From Enterococcus aquimarinus (GTDB lineage: Bacteria; Bacillota; Bacilli; Lactobacillales; Enterococcaceae): a stretch of 64,000 bases of DNA. Both the position numbers and the translations under genes were made by a program. How positions within the stretch are numbered: the stretch's first letter is position 1; each line of letters begins with the position of its first letter. The stretch spans positions 1 through 64,000 of the forward strand of contig NZ_JXKD01000001.1 of NCBI RefSeq assembly GCF_001885765.1, in the 5' to 3' direction. Positions 54,968-64,000 of the stretch are shown piece after piece. The notes beneath the pieces were generated by a model that was given only the letters and a program-made list of their open reading frames with translations, was not told the DNA's origin and did not search any database.

Positions 54968-56173
54968 TTGGCCGTATTTGCTTATAAAGCGAAGACCGAA
55001 GAAGGAAAAGTCACGCGCGGTAAAATCGAAGCAATGAGTAAAAAAGAAGCTTTAGCGGAGCTTGGCATGATGGATTTGATTGTCTTTGAAGTCGAGCCGT
55101 TGAATAGTTTTTTGAATACCGAAATTAATTTACGCTCCGGCTTAAAACCAAAAGACTTCATTATTTTCTTGCGGCAATTTGCGACACTGATTAGTGCCGG
55201 TATTTTACTAGTGGAGTCGCTCGACTTGTTAGCGGAACAAACGACGAATCCTCGGCTTAAAGCGATTTTAGAGGATTTATCGACAGAAGTGCAAGAAGGC
55301 TCACCGCTTTCGGTTTCCATGAGTAAACATCCGGCAGTATTCCCGAATTTACTCATCCAAATGATTCAATCCGCCGAAGTCAGTGGTCGCTTAGAAGAAG
55401 TCTTAGAGCAAATGGCCAACTACTACGAAAAACAATACCGCAATAAACAAAAAGTCACGACAGCGATGACGTACCCAATCGTCGTGGGGGTCCTAGCCTT
55501 AGTCATCACCGCCTTTTTACTGATTTTTATCGTGCCAATCTTTGGTGAAATGTTTGCCTCCTTTGGCTCGGAATTGCCGGCAATTACGCAAATGGTGCTT
55601 GGACTCAGTCAATGGTTTCAAAAATATTGGGTGCTGATTCTCGTGTTTTTGTTAGCAATCATCTTTGTACTGCGCTATTTAAGTCAGCGTGATAAAATGG
55701 CGTATTCTTTTGATTACTTACAGCTGAAAATCCCGATTATTGGGATGTTTCTGCAAAAAACGATCTTAGCACGGATGACCCAAACCTTGAGTTCCTTACT
55801 CAATAGTTCGGTGCCCATCTTGCAAGCACTTGACGTAACGAGTCAAGTCGTCGACAATCGGGTCGTCGAAGAAGTCTTGCTCGCCGCTAAAAAAGACGTT
55901 GAACAAGGCGAGTCGCTCGCCAAACCGATGGAAGCGCACTGGTTTTTCCCGAATTTGATTATTCAAATGATTAAAGTCGGCGAAGCAAGTGGATCCTTAG
56001 ATGAGATGCTGAAAAAAGCATCGGATATCTATGAACAAGAAGTTGAAGAAGCTTCTGAAAAGTTACAATCGTTAATCGAACCCCTACTGATCGTCTTTTT
56101 ATCGGTTATCGTAGGATTCATTGTATTATCGATTGTCATTCCAATGTTCGGCTTGTTCGAACAAATTCAATAG
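54968..56173 (+). CDS. pilC: Type IV pilus inner-membrane platform protein PilC
   Basis: Polytopic platform on which PilB and PilT act. The 401 residues contain two homologous GspF domains, each with the FLRQFATLISAGILL or ARMTQTLSSLLNSSVPIL signature, and three membrane helices. The start is TTG 54968 behind AAAGGGGGG. Confidence 0.93.
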   Translation: MAVFAYKAKTEEGKVTRGKIEAMSKKEALAELGMMDLIVFEVEPLNSFLNTEINLRSGLKPKDFIIFLRQFATLISAGILLVESLDLLAEQTTNPRLKAILEDLSTEVQEGSPLSVSMSKHPAVFPNLLIQMIQSAEVSGRLEEVLEQMANYYEKQYRNKQKVTTAMTYPIVVGVLALVITAFLLIFIVPIFGEMFASFGSELPAITQMVLGLSQWFQKYWVLILVFLLAIIFVLRYLSQRDKMAYSFDYLQLKIPIIGMFLQKTILARMTQTLSSLLNSSVPILQALDVTSQVVDNRVVEEVLLAAKKDVEQGESLAKPMEAHWFFPNLIIQMIKVGEASGSLDEMLKKASDIYEQEVEEASEKLQSLIEPLLIVFLSVIVGFIVLSIVIPMFGLFEQIQ

Positions 56174-56263
56174 CACCACCCAACTTGAAGTAGATAATTT
56201 CGCGACAATAACCATTGCAGCGAGTGAAAATCTAAAAAAAATAGAAGAAAGAAGGAAATAGAA

Positions 56264-56617
56264 ATGAGAAATAAACTGAAAAAGATTTGGAACAAAGAAG
56301 ACGGCTTTACATTGGTGGAGCTACTAGGTGTAATTGTGATTTTGGGGATTATTTTAGCGATTGCCATTCCAGCGATTGGGAATATTATTACTAACGCCGA
56401 AAATAACACAGGGTTGCGTCAACAAGAATTAGTTGAAGACGCAGCTCAAATGTATGTTCTTGATAATGGAAATACTATACCTGAAGGTGGAAAAATAACA
56501 TCTGAAAAGTTAGTACAGGACGGATATTTAGAAAAAGCACCAGATAAAGAATACACTGTAACAATAACAAAAGATGGAAATAATCTAAAATATGACGCCG
56601 TTCCCAAAGACGAATAA
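56264..56617 (+). CDS. pilA: Major type IV pilin
   Basis: Structural subunit of the fibre. The leader ends at Gly14 (KEDG/FTLVELLGVIVIL) with Phe at +1 and Glu at +5, the ideal major-pilin pattern. The mature protein is about 103 residues and has no disulphide Cys, as in small Gram-positive pilins. The second half of the gene is more AT-rich than the first. The isolated start site, and a hairpin after the stop, fit high expression. Confidence 0.88.
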   Translation: MRNKLKKIWNKEDGFTLVELLGVIVILGIILAIAIPAIGNIITNAENNTGLRQQELVEDAAQMYVLDNGNTIPEGGKITSEKLVQDGYLEKAPDKEYTVTITKDGNNLKYDAVPKDE

Positions 56618-56636
56618 CCCATCCAACTAATACCCT

Positions 56637-56665
56637 GAAAGACTCCATCTGGGGTCTTTCTTCTT
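56637..56665 (+). terminator. Internal, probably partial terminator between pilA and pilD
   Basis: GAAAGACTCC (56637-56646) pairs with GGGGTCTTTC (one T:G pair) around ATCT. The tail TTCTT is short, so read-through into pilD is expected. Confidence 0.6.
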
Positions 56666-56681
56666 GCATAGGAGTGTGCGT

Positions 56682-57425
56682 ATGGCATTATCAATCATCT
56701 TGATTTTTTTTATTTATGGGTTAGTGTTTGGTTCGTTTTTTAATGTCGTTGGCTTGCGGGTACCGCAAAAGACGTTGTTTGCGCAAAATCGGTCTTATTG
56801 TGACACGTGTCAGCGGACGTTGACGTGGTCGGAATTGATTCCGGTGGTGTCGTATGTCTTGCAACGCGGCAAGTGTCGCAAGTGCGGCGAGTCGATCTCG
56901 CTGATTTATCCGACGATGGAGCTTGCGACAGGAATTTTGGCAGCGTATACCTTTTATCGCTATGGTTGGAGTCGCGAGTTGCTGTTTGGCTTGGTGCTAA
57001 TCAGTTTGGTCATGCCGATCACGGTTTCTGATATCGCGTATCGCAAAATTCCGAATGCAATCTTGCTCTTTTTTAGTCCAATATTTTTCGTGTTACGCCT
57101 TGATGCACTTGGCGATGCACTGCTTGGGGCGATTGTCGCGTTTGGCTTGCTGATGCTGATTGTCGTGTTGTCAAAAGGTGGCATGGGGCTAGGAGATGTC
57201 AAATACTTTACCTTACTGGGATTTGCATTTGGTCCGCTCGCATTTTTGTTGCTCTTTTTCTTGGCGACGTTATACGGGGCACTGATTGGTGTGATCGTGT
57301 TACAAGTCAAAAAAACAGGCAGAAAAACGAAGATTCCGTTTGCGCCCTCGATTGGTTTAGCGGCGTTTACCGTGTTTTATTACGGTGAGGCGATCATTCA
57401 GTGGTACCTATCTTATTTTTTATAA
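56682..57425 (+). CDS. pilD: Prepilin peptidase/methyltransferase PilD
   Basis: Membrane aspartyl protease that cleaves and N-methylates the prepilins. The GSFFNVV segment is near the start; the zinc cysteines are Cys40, Cys43, Cys65 and Cys68. Catalytic Asp residues lie in VSDIAYRKIPN and GGMGLGDVKYF. The 247 residues contain about seven helices. AGGAG before ATG 56682 sets the start. Confidence 0.95.
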   Translation: MALSIILIFFIYGLVFGSFFNVVGLRVPQKTLFAQNRSYCDTCQRTLTWSELIPVVSYVLQRGKCRKCGESISLIYPTMELATGILAAYTFYRYGWSRELLFGLVLISLVMPITVSDIAYRKIPNAILLFFSPIFFVLRLDALGDALLGAIVAFGLLMLIVVLSKGGMGLGDVKYFTLLGFAFGPLAFLLLFFLATLYGALIGVIVLQVKKTGRKTKIPFAPSIGLAAFTVFYYGEAIIQWYLSYFL

Positions 57426-57456
57426 AAGCACTAGAGAGAACTATCGGAGGTGAACC

Positions 57457-58446
57457 ATGAGATTAAGAAAAAAACCACATATTTATATTGAATTTGGGGA
57501 AAAAATGATTCGCTATCTAGCGGTTGATCCTTCGTCGCAGCAAATCATTGAAAAAGACGTGCTAATTTTTGATGCTCAAATCGTCACGGAGGGGAAAATC
57601 ACCAATCTATCGTTAGTCGAAAGTCGGCTGAAGATTTTGATGAATGAACGGAAGTGGCGCGGGGCGAAGACGTCGGTTGTTTTACCCGAAGACTTTGTGA
57701 TCGTGCGTGAAGAACAAGTTCCGGGACAACTAACCGAATCAGAAGTCAAAGATTACCTCGCTTTACATATGAGCCAATTGATTCGCTCACCATTTAAACA
57801 AACGAGTTTTCATTTTGAAGTTTTGGAGCCAGGTGAGGCGACGCAGACGATTTTGTTATTAATGTATTCAAGTGAGGTTATTCATCAGTATCAAGAATTG
57901 CTTGAAAATGTTGGCTTAACGCCGCAAGTTGCGGATTTATCATCGTTGTGCTTGTATCGTATTTTGTTACACCAACAAGCATCGGAGCTTGATGAAACAT
58001 CGCATCGCATGGTGTTACAGTGGCATCCGACGCACAATATTATGACGGTTTTTCATGAACATCGCCCGAAATTCATTCGTTACTCGAAGGCTTCGCGTCT
58101 GACAGAATTGTGGGATATCGACCATGAAGGACGTTTTATCTGGACCGGTGAAACCGAGACGGTGGCGAATGCAACGGAGATCCGGATCGATAGTTTGGAA
58201 CGGTTTATGGACTTTTATCGTTACTCTGTGATGAATGGGGAAGCAGGGATTACAGAGATTTACCTAACCGGAACCTTTCCGCACTTAGAACAGGTCGAAC
58301 AGCGACTGAACGAACGCTTTTCGCTTCCAATCCATCGCTTTTCACCAGTAGAATCGCTTGAAGAGCCGTATTTAACTTTGTATGGTTTGACGATGAAAGA
58401 AAAGAAAGCACCCACTCGCAAAAAGAAAAAAAGGAAAGGGGCGTAA
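57457..58446 (+). CDS. pilM: Actin-like pilus assembly protein PilM
   Basis: Cytoplasmic actin-fold protein that binds PilN's N-terminus. The 329 residues start with a PHIYIEFGEKMIRYLAV strand pair and have VVLPEDFVIVREE and YLTGTFPHLEQVEQRL segments of the fold. A very basic C-terminus (RKKKKRKG). It begins the pilMNO subcluster. Confidence 0.85.
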   Translation: MRLRKKPHIYIEFGEKMIRYLAVDPSSQQIIEKDVLIFDAQIVTEGKITNLSLVESRLKILMNERKWRGAKTSVVLPEDFVIVREEQVPGQLTESEVKDYLALHMSQLIRSPFKQTSFHFEVLEPGEATQTILLLMYSSEVIHQYQELLENVGLTPQVADLSSLCLYRILLHQQASELDETSHRMVLQWHPTHNIMTVFHEHRPKFIRYSKASRLTELWDIDHEGRFIWTGETETVANATEIRIDSLERFMDFYRYSVMNGEAGITEIYLTGTFPHLEQVEQRLNERFSLPIHRFSPVESLEEPYLTLYGLTMKEKKAPTRKKKKRKGA

Positions 58447-58452
58447 GAGCCG

Positions 58453-58989
58453 ATGTTTGAAATCAATTTTTTTGAAAAAAAACAAACGAATTACTTGCCC
58501 CACCTCATTGTCGGGATTTTTCTGACACTGCTACTCTTATTGGCGGGGTACCTTACCGTTTCGTATAATGTCTATGTCAGTCAAGCCCGTTCAAACCGCG
58601 AGTGGCTCGTCCAAGAAGCCGAGGCCATTCGTGTCTCACGGCAAATGGAAGAATACGATCGCTTGACGGACCAATTGACGGCCAATTATCCGCTGTTTCA
58701 AGCCTTGCAGATTCCGATCGCGCAAGTGGCGAGTGATTTGATCGCGCAATTGCCGGATGACAATCAAGGGATTACCACGTTTACGCTAGACGGTGTCAAA
58801 CAAGCGACGATTGTCCTCGAAGACGTAGCGGTTGATGACGTTTCAACGACCATTACGCGCTTGCAGGCTTTGGATTTTGTGACGAATACGAACTTCATCC
58901 GTCTTGACCGTGCAGAAGAGAGTACCTTTGAAGCAGAAATCAGTGTCGAATTAAATGAAGCACAACTGAAAGCGGAGGTGCAGCCATGA
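58453..58989 (+). CDS. pilN: Pilus alignment protein PilN
   Basis: Bitopic membrane protein. The first residues MFEINFFEKK correspond to the INL(L)P-type PilM-binding motif, a membrane helix lies at about 18-38, and an extracellular coiled coil and ferredoxin-like domain follow. 178 residues. The 4-base overlap with pilO indicates coupling. Confidence 0.82.
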   Translation: MFEINFFEKKQTNYLPHLIVGIFLTLLLLLAGYLTVSYNVYVSQARSNREWLVQEAEAIRVSRQMEEYDRLTDQLTANYPLFQALQIPIAQVASDLIAQLPDDNQGITTFTLDGVKQATIVLEDVAVDDVSTTITRLQALDFVTNTNFIRLDRAEESTFEAEISVELNEAQLKAEVQP

Positions 58990-59537
58990 TGTTAAAATGG
59001 AATCGCCTCGCAGTTATTCTTGTATTTGGCCTAACGTCACTGTTGGTGCTAGTGGCATTTTACGGCAATTATTTTTTCTTAACCGACGTCCGAGAACAAG
59101 CCCAACAAGTGAGTCAAGTGGTCGACAAGCAAAAAGACTTGTTAGCGACTTACCCACCAGACGAAACGGAACTGGCGACCTATCAGAGTTTGTATGAAGA
59201 AACCCAACAGTTCTTACCAGAAGGGGAACAAATTAATGCGGAGTTGTTGCGCTTAGAAGCATTGGCGACGGTGGAAAACGTGACGATTTCAAGTGTTTCA
59301 CGCGTCGAAGCGGCATTGCCTGTCGACGAAATCGATGGCAATTACTTCAAGAGCCGATACCAAGTCGAAATGACGAGTGCCCAACCTGGAAACATGCAAG
59401 CATTGCTTGAAGGCGTGCGCACGTTTGAACGAATTTGGAATGTCACAAACTTTACGTTTACCAAAGCTGGTGAGACAGACTATAGCGGCAGTTTTGCCTT
59501 TGAAGTCTTTTATCACAACGAACGAGCGGTAAAATAG
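58986..59537 (+). CDS. pilO: Pilus alignment protein PilO
   Basis: Bitopic partner of PilN. One membrane helix (about 7-28), a coiled coil with QSLYEETQQFLPEG and a small C-terminal domain (SVSRVEAALP onwards). 183 residues. Last gene of the operon. No secretin or PilP follows, as expected for a monoderm cell. Confidence 0.8.
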   Translation: MMLKWNRLAVILVFGLTSLLVLVAFYGNYFFLTDVREQAQQVSQVVDKQKDLLATYPPDETELATYQSLYEETQQFLPEGEQINAELLRLEALATVENVTISSVSRVEAALPVDEIDGNYFKSRYQVEMTSAQPGNMQALLEGVRTFERIWNVTNFTFTKAGETDYSGSFAFEVFYHNERAVK

Positions 59538-59581
59538 TCGTCACCATCTAACATGAAGTGGTCTGAGACAATGCTTGAACC

Positions 59582-59619
59582 AAAAACGCAATCCAAGCTG
59601 ATAGGATTGCGTTTTTTTC
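59582..59619 (+). terminator. Terminator of the pilus operon
   Basis: AAAAACGCAATCC pairs perfectly with GGATTGCGTTTTT and continues into T. Confidence 0.9.
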
Positions 59620-59651
59620 TATGAACCCAACATAAAATGCTCGCACATGTT

Positions 59652-59680
59652 TTGGTCTCTGAAAGGCGCTATGTTATAAT
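59652..59680 (+). promoter_or_regulatory. Promoter of the AroB-like/TPR operon
   Basis: TTGGTC (59652-59657), 17 bases, TATAAT (59675-59680), with an extended -10 TGT before it. Confidence 0.65.
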
Positions 59681-59747
59681 CATTAAGAAGAGAAAGAACG
59701 ACGAAAGGATTGTTCGACTTTCAATCAAGATTCGAGGTGGTGATAAG

Positions 59748-60788
59748 ATGCAGATGACCTATCAACAAGCAGGACTTGCGACAACGATTACGTATGGTGA
59801 GATTTTGACCAGTAGTATCCAACCGGCAATGTATCAGGACAAGGCGGTGATTGTCATCACCAATCAGCGCTATTATGATCACTTTTTCGAGAAAATTCAA
59901 GGCGTCTTTGCTGAAACGACGGTCGATTGGTACATTTGTCGCAATCAACTGTATGCTAATACCTTGGATGAATGGATGGGATTATTAGATTATTTAGACC
60001 GTTTTTCGACTCAAAAAGAGTATTTAATCATTGCCATCGGAAACGTCGGTGTCGTCGAATTAACTGGTTTTTTACAAAAAGTGAGTTTGTTGAAGAGTAC
60101 GTTTTGGGTGATTCCCGTGTCTTTTCAAAGTTACGCCCAAGCACTCGTTGCGGCGCGCACGATTTGCCGGCAACCGAGTTTGGCGATTTTAAAGCAACTC
60201 AATTTACCCGAAAATATTTTCCTTGATCAAACGATGCTCTCGCCACAAAAAGATGGACGGTTGATTGATTTACAAGTTTTCATTCGGACGGCTGTTGTCT
60301 GTGATTATCCGTTACTGCAGCGGTTGTTTAAAGAATATCCGAATCAAAAACAACTGCAAGTCACCAATTTTACGGCGTTAATCGAAGAACTGACCGATTA
60401 TTATCAAGAAGCTTCCGAGGAAATCGAATCCTACGGTCGCGTCTTTGAAGAAGCCTTCTATCTCACGACCAATGGCCATTTTCTTTCCGAAAACATGAAA
60501 CGTTTTTTAGGGTTTTTGATGCATTTTTTCTGGAATGCCGTAGAAGAATCTTGGGACTTTCGCTGCGATAATTTTCTCATCTGGCTCCAACATTTAGGCT
60601 TTCCCATTCAATTCCCGACGCAAATTTCGATGGCGGAATATTTGGAGAACGTGCTAACATTAGTCGGAGAAGCAGGGACGCTCCTCACGTTACGCAAAGT
60701 TGGGCAACGAGGAGAGGCAAAAGTCGTGACGCAACAGCGCTTAATCGAAGCGTTTGAAAACTATCAAAAAATATGTGAACAACTATAA
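59748..60788 (+). CDS. Degenerate AroB-like protein (3-dehydroquinate synthase fold)
   Basis: The 346 residues follow the layout of dehydroquinate synthase: an N-terminal strand/loop region (DKAVIVITNQRYYDHF), then YLIIAIGNVGVVELTGFLQK, which corresponds to the GGGVvgDlaGF nucleotide loop, then VIPVSFQSYAQALVA for the usual PTTLLAQVDA. The Gly-rich loop, the Asp and the metal-binding region are altered, so enzyme activity is doubtful. GAGGTGGTGA before ATG 59748 decides the start; 37 earlier codons are open. It lies before the TPR gene, where Bacillus has aro genes. Confidence 0.55.
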   Translation: MQMTYQQAGLATTITYGEILTSSIQPAMYQDKAVIVITNQRYYDHFFEKIQGVFAETTVDWYICRNQLYANTLDEWMGLLDYLDRFSTQKEYLIIAIGNVGVVELTGFLQKVSLLKSTFWVIPVSFQSYAQALVAARTICRQPSLAILKQLNLPENIFLDQTMLSPQKDGRLIDLQVFIRTAVVCDYPLLQRLFKEYPNQKQLQVTNFTALIEELTDYYQEASEEIESYGRVFEEAFYLTTNGHFLSENMKRFLGFLMHFFWNAVEESWDFRCDNFLIWLQHLGFPIQFPTQISMAEYLENVLTLVGEAGTLLTLRKVGQRGEAKVVTQQRLIEAFENYQKICEQL

Positions 60789-60801
60789 GGAGCTATGAAA
60801 G

Positions 60802-62061
60802 ATGACACACAGTGAACAAATGATGGCCGCTATCCAAAACGAAGATTTGGTTCAAGCGCAAATTGAATTGAACGAAGCAATCAAAACAGATGATTCCGAG
60901 ACGCTGATTGAGCTTGGGGAAGTCTTACTCTCGATTGGCTTTTTGGAAGAAGCAACCAGTGTCTATGAGACGTTAATCAAACGATTACCCGAAGAAGCGG
61001 CGGCTTTCTTGATCCCGTTAGCGGAAATCGCGATAGAAAATAACGAAATCGAAGAAGCTTTTGAACAGTTAGAAAAAATTGACAAAGACAACCCTTATTA
61101 TCCGCAGTCGCTACTGGTAACCGCGGATTTGTATCAAATCTTAGGGATTCCTGAAGTCAGTGAAGCAAAATTACAAGAAGCGAAGACCCTTCTTCCTGAC
61201 GAGCCAATGATTGATTTTGCCTTTGCAGAATTGTATTTTTCGAACCAACAATATGGCGAAGCGCACGGCTATTATCAAGCGTTACTCGATGCGAAAATTC
61301 CAGAAGTGCTCGGTATTTCAATGATTGAACGTATTGGCGCGTTACTGAGTATGCAAGGGCAGTTTGAAGCAGCGATACCGTATTTAGAGTCGGCCATTCA
61401 AGAAAAAGAGACACCGGATTCTTTATTCCAACTAGCATTCGTCTACTTGCAAATCGACGAAAATGAAAAAGCAATTCCATTGCTCGAAACGATTCGTCAA
61501 CTCGATCCACAATACCAAGGTGTTTATTTATACTTAGCCGAAGCGTTGCAAAAAGAAGAACGCATTGAAGAAGCGCAAGAAGTGATTGAAGCAGGAATTG
61601 CCCAAAATCCTTATCAAGTGGAATTTTATCACTTTGCCTCTGAAAATAGTTACCGCCTGCACGATAGTGAGAAAGCGGAACGTTTCTTAATTGACGCCCT
61701 TGAAACCGGCGAAAAAGAAGATGAAACACGGCTGATCTTAAGTAACTTGTATCTGAATGAAGAAATGTACGAAGAAGCAATCGAAGTGATTGAAGGCTTA
61801 GAAAATCCGGATCATCCGTATGCGTTATGGAACTTAGCACAAGCCCATTATCATTTAGAAGATTATCATCTTGCTGCAAAATACTACGACGAAGCGAGTG
61901 ATTTATTAAGTGAAGACGCGGAATTCTTAAAAGAATATGGCTTGTTTTTACGAGAAGAAGGCCGTTTACGCGAAGCCAAAACAATTTTAACCACATATCT
62001 TCAATTTGAACCAGGGGATTTAGAAGCTCTCTCCATTTTAGAAGACTTACTAGAAAGGTAG
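60802..62061 (+). CDS. TPR-repeat protein (YpiA-like)
   Basis: Soluble scaffold of about eleven tetratricopeptide repeats over 419 residues, for example LIELGEVLLSIGFLEEATSVYE, and YALWNLAQAHYHLEDYHLAAKYY. Strongly acidic. Same order as Bacillus ypiA-ypiB. Partner unknown. Confidence 0.88.
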   Translation: MTHSEQMMAAIQNEDLVQAQIELNEAIKTDDSETLIELGEVLLSIGFLEEATSVYETLIKRLPEEAAAFLIPLAEIAIENNEIEEAFEQLEKIDKDNPYYPQSLLVTADLYQILGIPEVSEAKLQEAKTLLPDEPMIDFAFAELYFSNQQYGEAHGYYQALLDAKIPEVLGISMIERIGALLSMQGQFEAAIPYLESAIQEKETPDSLFQLAFVYLQIDENEKAIPLLETIRQLDPQYQGVYLYLAEALQKEERIEEAQEVIEAGIAQNPYQVEFYHFASENSYRLHDSEKAERFLIDALETGEKEDETRLILSNLYLNEEMYEEAIEVIEGLENPDHPYALWNLAQAHYHLEDYHLAAKYYDEASDLLSEDAEFLKEYGLFLREEGRLREAKTILTTYLQFEPGDLEALSILEDLLER

Positions 62062-62070
62062 GCGTTAAGG

Positions 62071-62625
62071 ATGGCAATCGATATTCAAGATAAAAAGCGT
62101 TTTTTAACGTGGTTGATTACACATGAGTTTTTTACCCGTCGTGAAGTGTCCTGGATTTTAAACTATTTAGTCTTGCATGAGACGATTTTAAAACAAGTGC
62201 ATTTTGTGGAATCAGCACAAAGTACGCCTCGTGGAATCTCAATCAAGAGTTCTTCCGTTTCTGACCAATCGATTACCTTATTTTTAGGCGAGCGACAATA
62301 CCAAGATAGTGATCAAATTTTTCATGAAATTCGCTTTAACTGGCAAAAACCACTCTATTTAGAGTGTATCTTCCCTGAATCGTGGAATAACGAATTATAC
62401 TTAGCCGTTTTAGAAGACAATCCGTACCACAAATGGAATGATTCCATGGACCCAACGGTTGTGGAACGTGTCGATCGTTTCTTCCATCAAATGGAAATTG
62501 AGAACGAGCTTCAAGGGCTGTATCAACAAATCGACGAATCACTTGAAAAAGCCGATCAACTCCAATTTCATGACTTAACGAAGAAAGTCAAAGAGTTACT
62601 ACGGCAAAAAGAAGAAGCGACCTAA
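62071..62625 (+). CDS. UPF0302 family protein (YpiB-like)
   Basis: The 184 residues match the UPF0302 family: FLTWLITHEFFTRREVSWILNYL at the front and a C-terminal helical YpiB-type tail (EALQGLYQQIDESL-like). In Bacillus it is encoded after ypiA, as here. The biochemical function is not established; it may regulate envelope biosynthesis. Confidence 0.9.
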   Translation: MAIDIQDKKRFLTWLITHEFFTRREVSWILNYLVLHETILKQVHFVESAQSTPRGISIKSSSVSDQSITLFLGERQYQDSDQIFHEIRFNWQKPLYLECIFPESWNNELYLAVLEDNPYHKWNDSMDPTVVERVDRFFHQMEIENELQGLYQQIDESLEKADQLQFHDLTKKVKELLRQKEEAT

Positions 62626-62725
62626 TGACGGTTGCTTTTTCTTTTTGCTGAAAATGGCTTAAGCAATCGACTTTTTCTAGGCAAGGGAGGCTTCTTTTGA
62701 TACTATAGAAAATGAGGTGAGGAAA

Positions 62726-63079
62726 GTGCAAGAAGAACAACAAACGTTGGCTGCGATGCAACAAGAAGTCGATGATTATATCCAACAATTTAAAGCCGGG
62801 TATTTTTCGCCCTTAGCCTTAATGGCTCGTATCACCGAAGAAGTCGGGGAGTTGGCACGCGAGGTCAACCATACGTACGGCGAAAAACAAAAAAAAGCGA
62901 CAGAAGCGCCCAATAGTGTCGCGGAAGAACTAGGGGACGTCTTGATTAATACAATCATTATGGCCAATGCCTTAGAGATTGATTTGACGTCGGTCTTTGA
63001 ACAAAATATGACGAAATTTCAGCGTCGCGATCACTACCGTTTTGAACGAATCGATGGCCGCACGAAAGATGAGGAGTGA
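62726..63079 (+). CDS. MazG-like nucleotide pyrophosphohydrolase (YpjD-like)
   Basis: Predicted to hydrolyse non-canonical or excess nucleoside triphosphates. The 117 residues hold the [11 protein letters not shown] (ExxE) and [15 protein letters not shown] (ExxD) metal-binding pairs. The start GTG 62726 has AGGTGAGG upstream; GTG 62717 is an alternative. It is followed at once by cca, as in other Firmicutes. Confidence 0.9.
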   Translation: MQEEQQTLAAMQQEVDDYIQQFKAGYFSPLALMARITEEVGELAREVNHTYGEKQKKATEAPNSVAEELGDVLINTIIMANALEIDLTSVFEQNMTKFQRRDHYRFERIDGRTKDEE

Positions 63080-63083
63080 CAAT

Positions 63084-64000
63084 TTGAAATTAACTCAATT
63101 ACCATTAGAATATCAAAAAGCACTTCCTCTGCTTAAAAAAATCGAAGAAGCGGGATTTGAAGGATACTTCGTTGGCGGAAGTGTGCGGGATGTGCTCCTT
63201 GGTCAACCCATTCATGACGTTGATATTGCGACGAGTGCCTTTCCAGCTGAGATTAAACAAATTTTCCCTCGGACGATTGATATCGGGATTGAACACGGGA
63301 CGGTACTAGTCTTAGACGGCGACGAAAGTTATGAAATCACGACGTTTCGAACAGAATCGACGTATCAAGATTTTCGCAGACCCGATCAGGTTGCGTTCGT
63401 GCGCTCCTTAGAAGAAGATTTGCAGCGCCGTGATTTTACGATCAATGCCTTTGCTTTAAAAGAAGATGGTGCCATCGTTGATTTATTTGGTGGGCTAAAC
63501 GATTTAGACAATCAGGTTTTACGAGCAGTCGGGAATCCTTACGAACGTTTCCATGAAGATGCGTTGCGGATGATGCGTGGCTTACGTTTTGTCAGCCAAC
63601 TAGGATTTACGTTAGAAGAAAAGACGAAAGCCTCGATTATCGAAAATCATGCGTTACTGGCTAAGATTTCAGTGGAACGAATCACCGTCGAGTTCGTAAA
63701 ATTACTTTTAGGCAAAAACCGTCGTCTAGGGGTCGAAATGCTCGTTGAAACAAATTGTTACCACTATTGTCCTGGATTAGCCGAGCACAAAGCTGGGTTA
63801 CAACGCTTTGCGGAACTGCCAAGCATGCCGTTAACAAATGAGATTCAAGCGTGGACCTTATTGATTGACCAATTAGGCTTACCATCAGACGCCATTCGTT
63901 CTTTCTTAAAAGGCTGGAAATGCTCTAATCAGCTTATCCGTAGTGTCCAACAAGCGTTTAAAGGACTGCAGTGGCGCAAAACGCAAGCTTATACGCAAAT
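63084..64000 (+). CDS. cca: CCA-adding tRNA nucleotidyltransferase (3' end beyond window)
   Basis: Adds CCA to tRNA 3' ends; needed because the tRNA genes here do not encode it. Class II motifs: GGSVRD (31-36), HDVDIAT with the catalytic Asp45 and Asp47, RRDFTINA, and [16 protein letters not shown]. The start is TTG 63084, eight bases after GAGGAG. 305 complete codons are visible; about 100 are missing. Confidence 0.95.
   Translation, partial: MKLTQLPLEYQKALPLLKKIEEAGFEGYFVGGSVRDVLLGQPIHDVDIATSAFPAEIKQIFPRTIDIGIEHGTVLVLDGDESYEITTFRTESTYQDFRRPDQVAFVRSLEEDLQRRDFTINAFALKEDGAIVDLFGGLNDLDNQVLRAVGNPYERFHEDALRMMRGLRFVSQLGFTLEEKTKASIIENHALLAKISVERITVEFVKLLLGKNRRLGVEMLVETNCYHYCPGLAEHKAGLQRFAELPSMPLTNEIQAWTLLIDQLGLPSDAIRSFLKGWKCSNQLIRSVQQAFKGLQWRKTQAYTQ

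Noticed and set aside
61157-62077. 306-codon minus-strand frame opposite the TPR gene
   Set aside because: Antisense shadow of a strongly supported repeat protein; no ribosome site or recognisable product.

Overview
The window is a chromosomal segment of a low-GC Gram-positive bacterium of the order Lactobacillales, most likely Enterococcaceae. Evidence: a mevalonate-pathway locus whose HMG-CoA synthase matches the Enterococcus enzyme down to its catalytic residue numbering, a MapZ division-site protein, a Fur closely similar to Bacillus Fur, strong AGGAGG ribosome sites, and tRNA genes without encoded CCA beside a CCA-adding enzyme gene. I name no species.

Layout. 1-29.5 kb is core genome: tRNA-His and tRNA-Gln; kup; divergent mvaS versus a two-gene acetyl-CoA acetyltransferase/HMG-CoA reductase operon; two unknown genes; ndpA; a membrane-bound lysozyme-like protein; dnaG-rpoD; mapZ; azlCD; cvfB; fur; xerD-scpA-scpB-rluB; an FMN riboswitch with ribU; fer, ypbB, recQ and a LysM protein; cmk; rpsA; der; hup. 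29.5-44.7 kb is an AT-rich accessory island. It holds a brxL remnant, an abortive-infection gene, an intact three-methyltransferase restriction-modification cluster, an HNH nuclease, an unrecognised overlapping gene pair, type III restriction-modification debris, an IS21 element broken by ISNCY-like transposase sequence, an IS1380 remnant, a 55-codon orphan gene and three decayed type I-C CRISPR repeats. 44.7-49.6 kb is ilvBNCA behind a leader-peptide attenuator. 49.8-59.6 kb is a complete-looking type IV pilus operon: three minor pilins, pilB, pilT, pilC, major pilin, pilD, pilM, pilN, pilO. 59.6-64 kb returns to conserved housekeeping genes: a degenerate AroB-like protein, a TPR protein, UPF0302, a MazG-like protein and cca, which runs off the end.

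How it fits together. Core genes cover isoprenoid precursors, replication and transcription initiation, chromosome segregation, iron control, riboflavin uptake and ribosome function. The island between hup and the AroB/TPR block looks like a hotspot that has gained and lost defence systems repeatedly; only the 31.8-39.3 kb cluster appears intact, and it is my best candidate for an undescribed multi-gene defence system. The pilus operon is unusual for this order. It starts from a consensus promoter, and its large PilX-like protein has a compositionally foreign C-terminal part, suggesting diversifying exchange of a surface-exposed domain.
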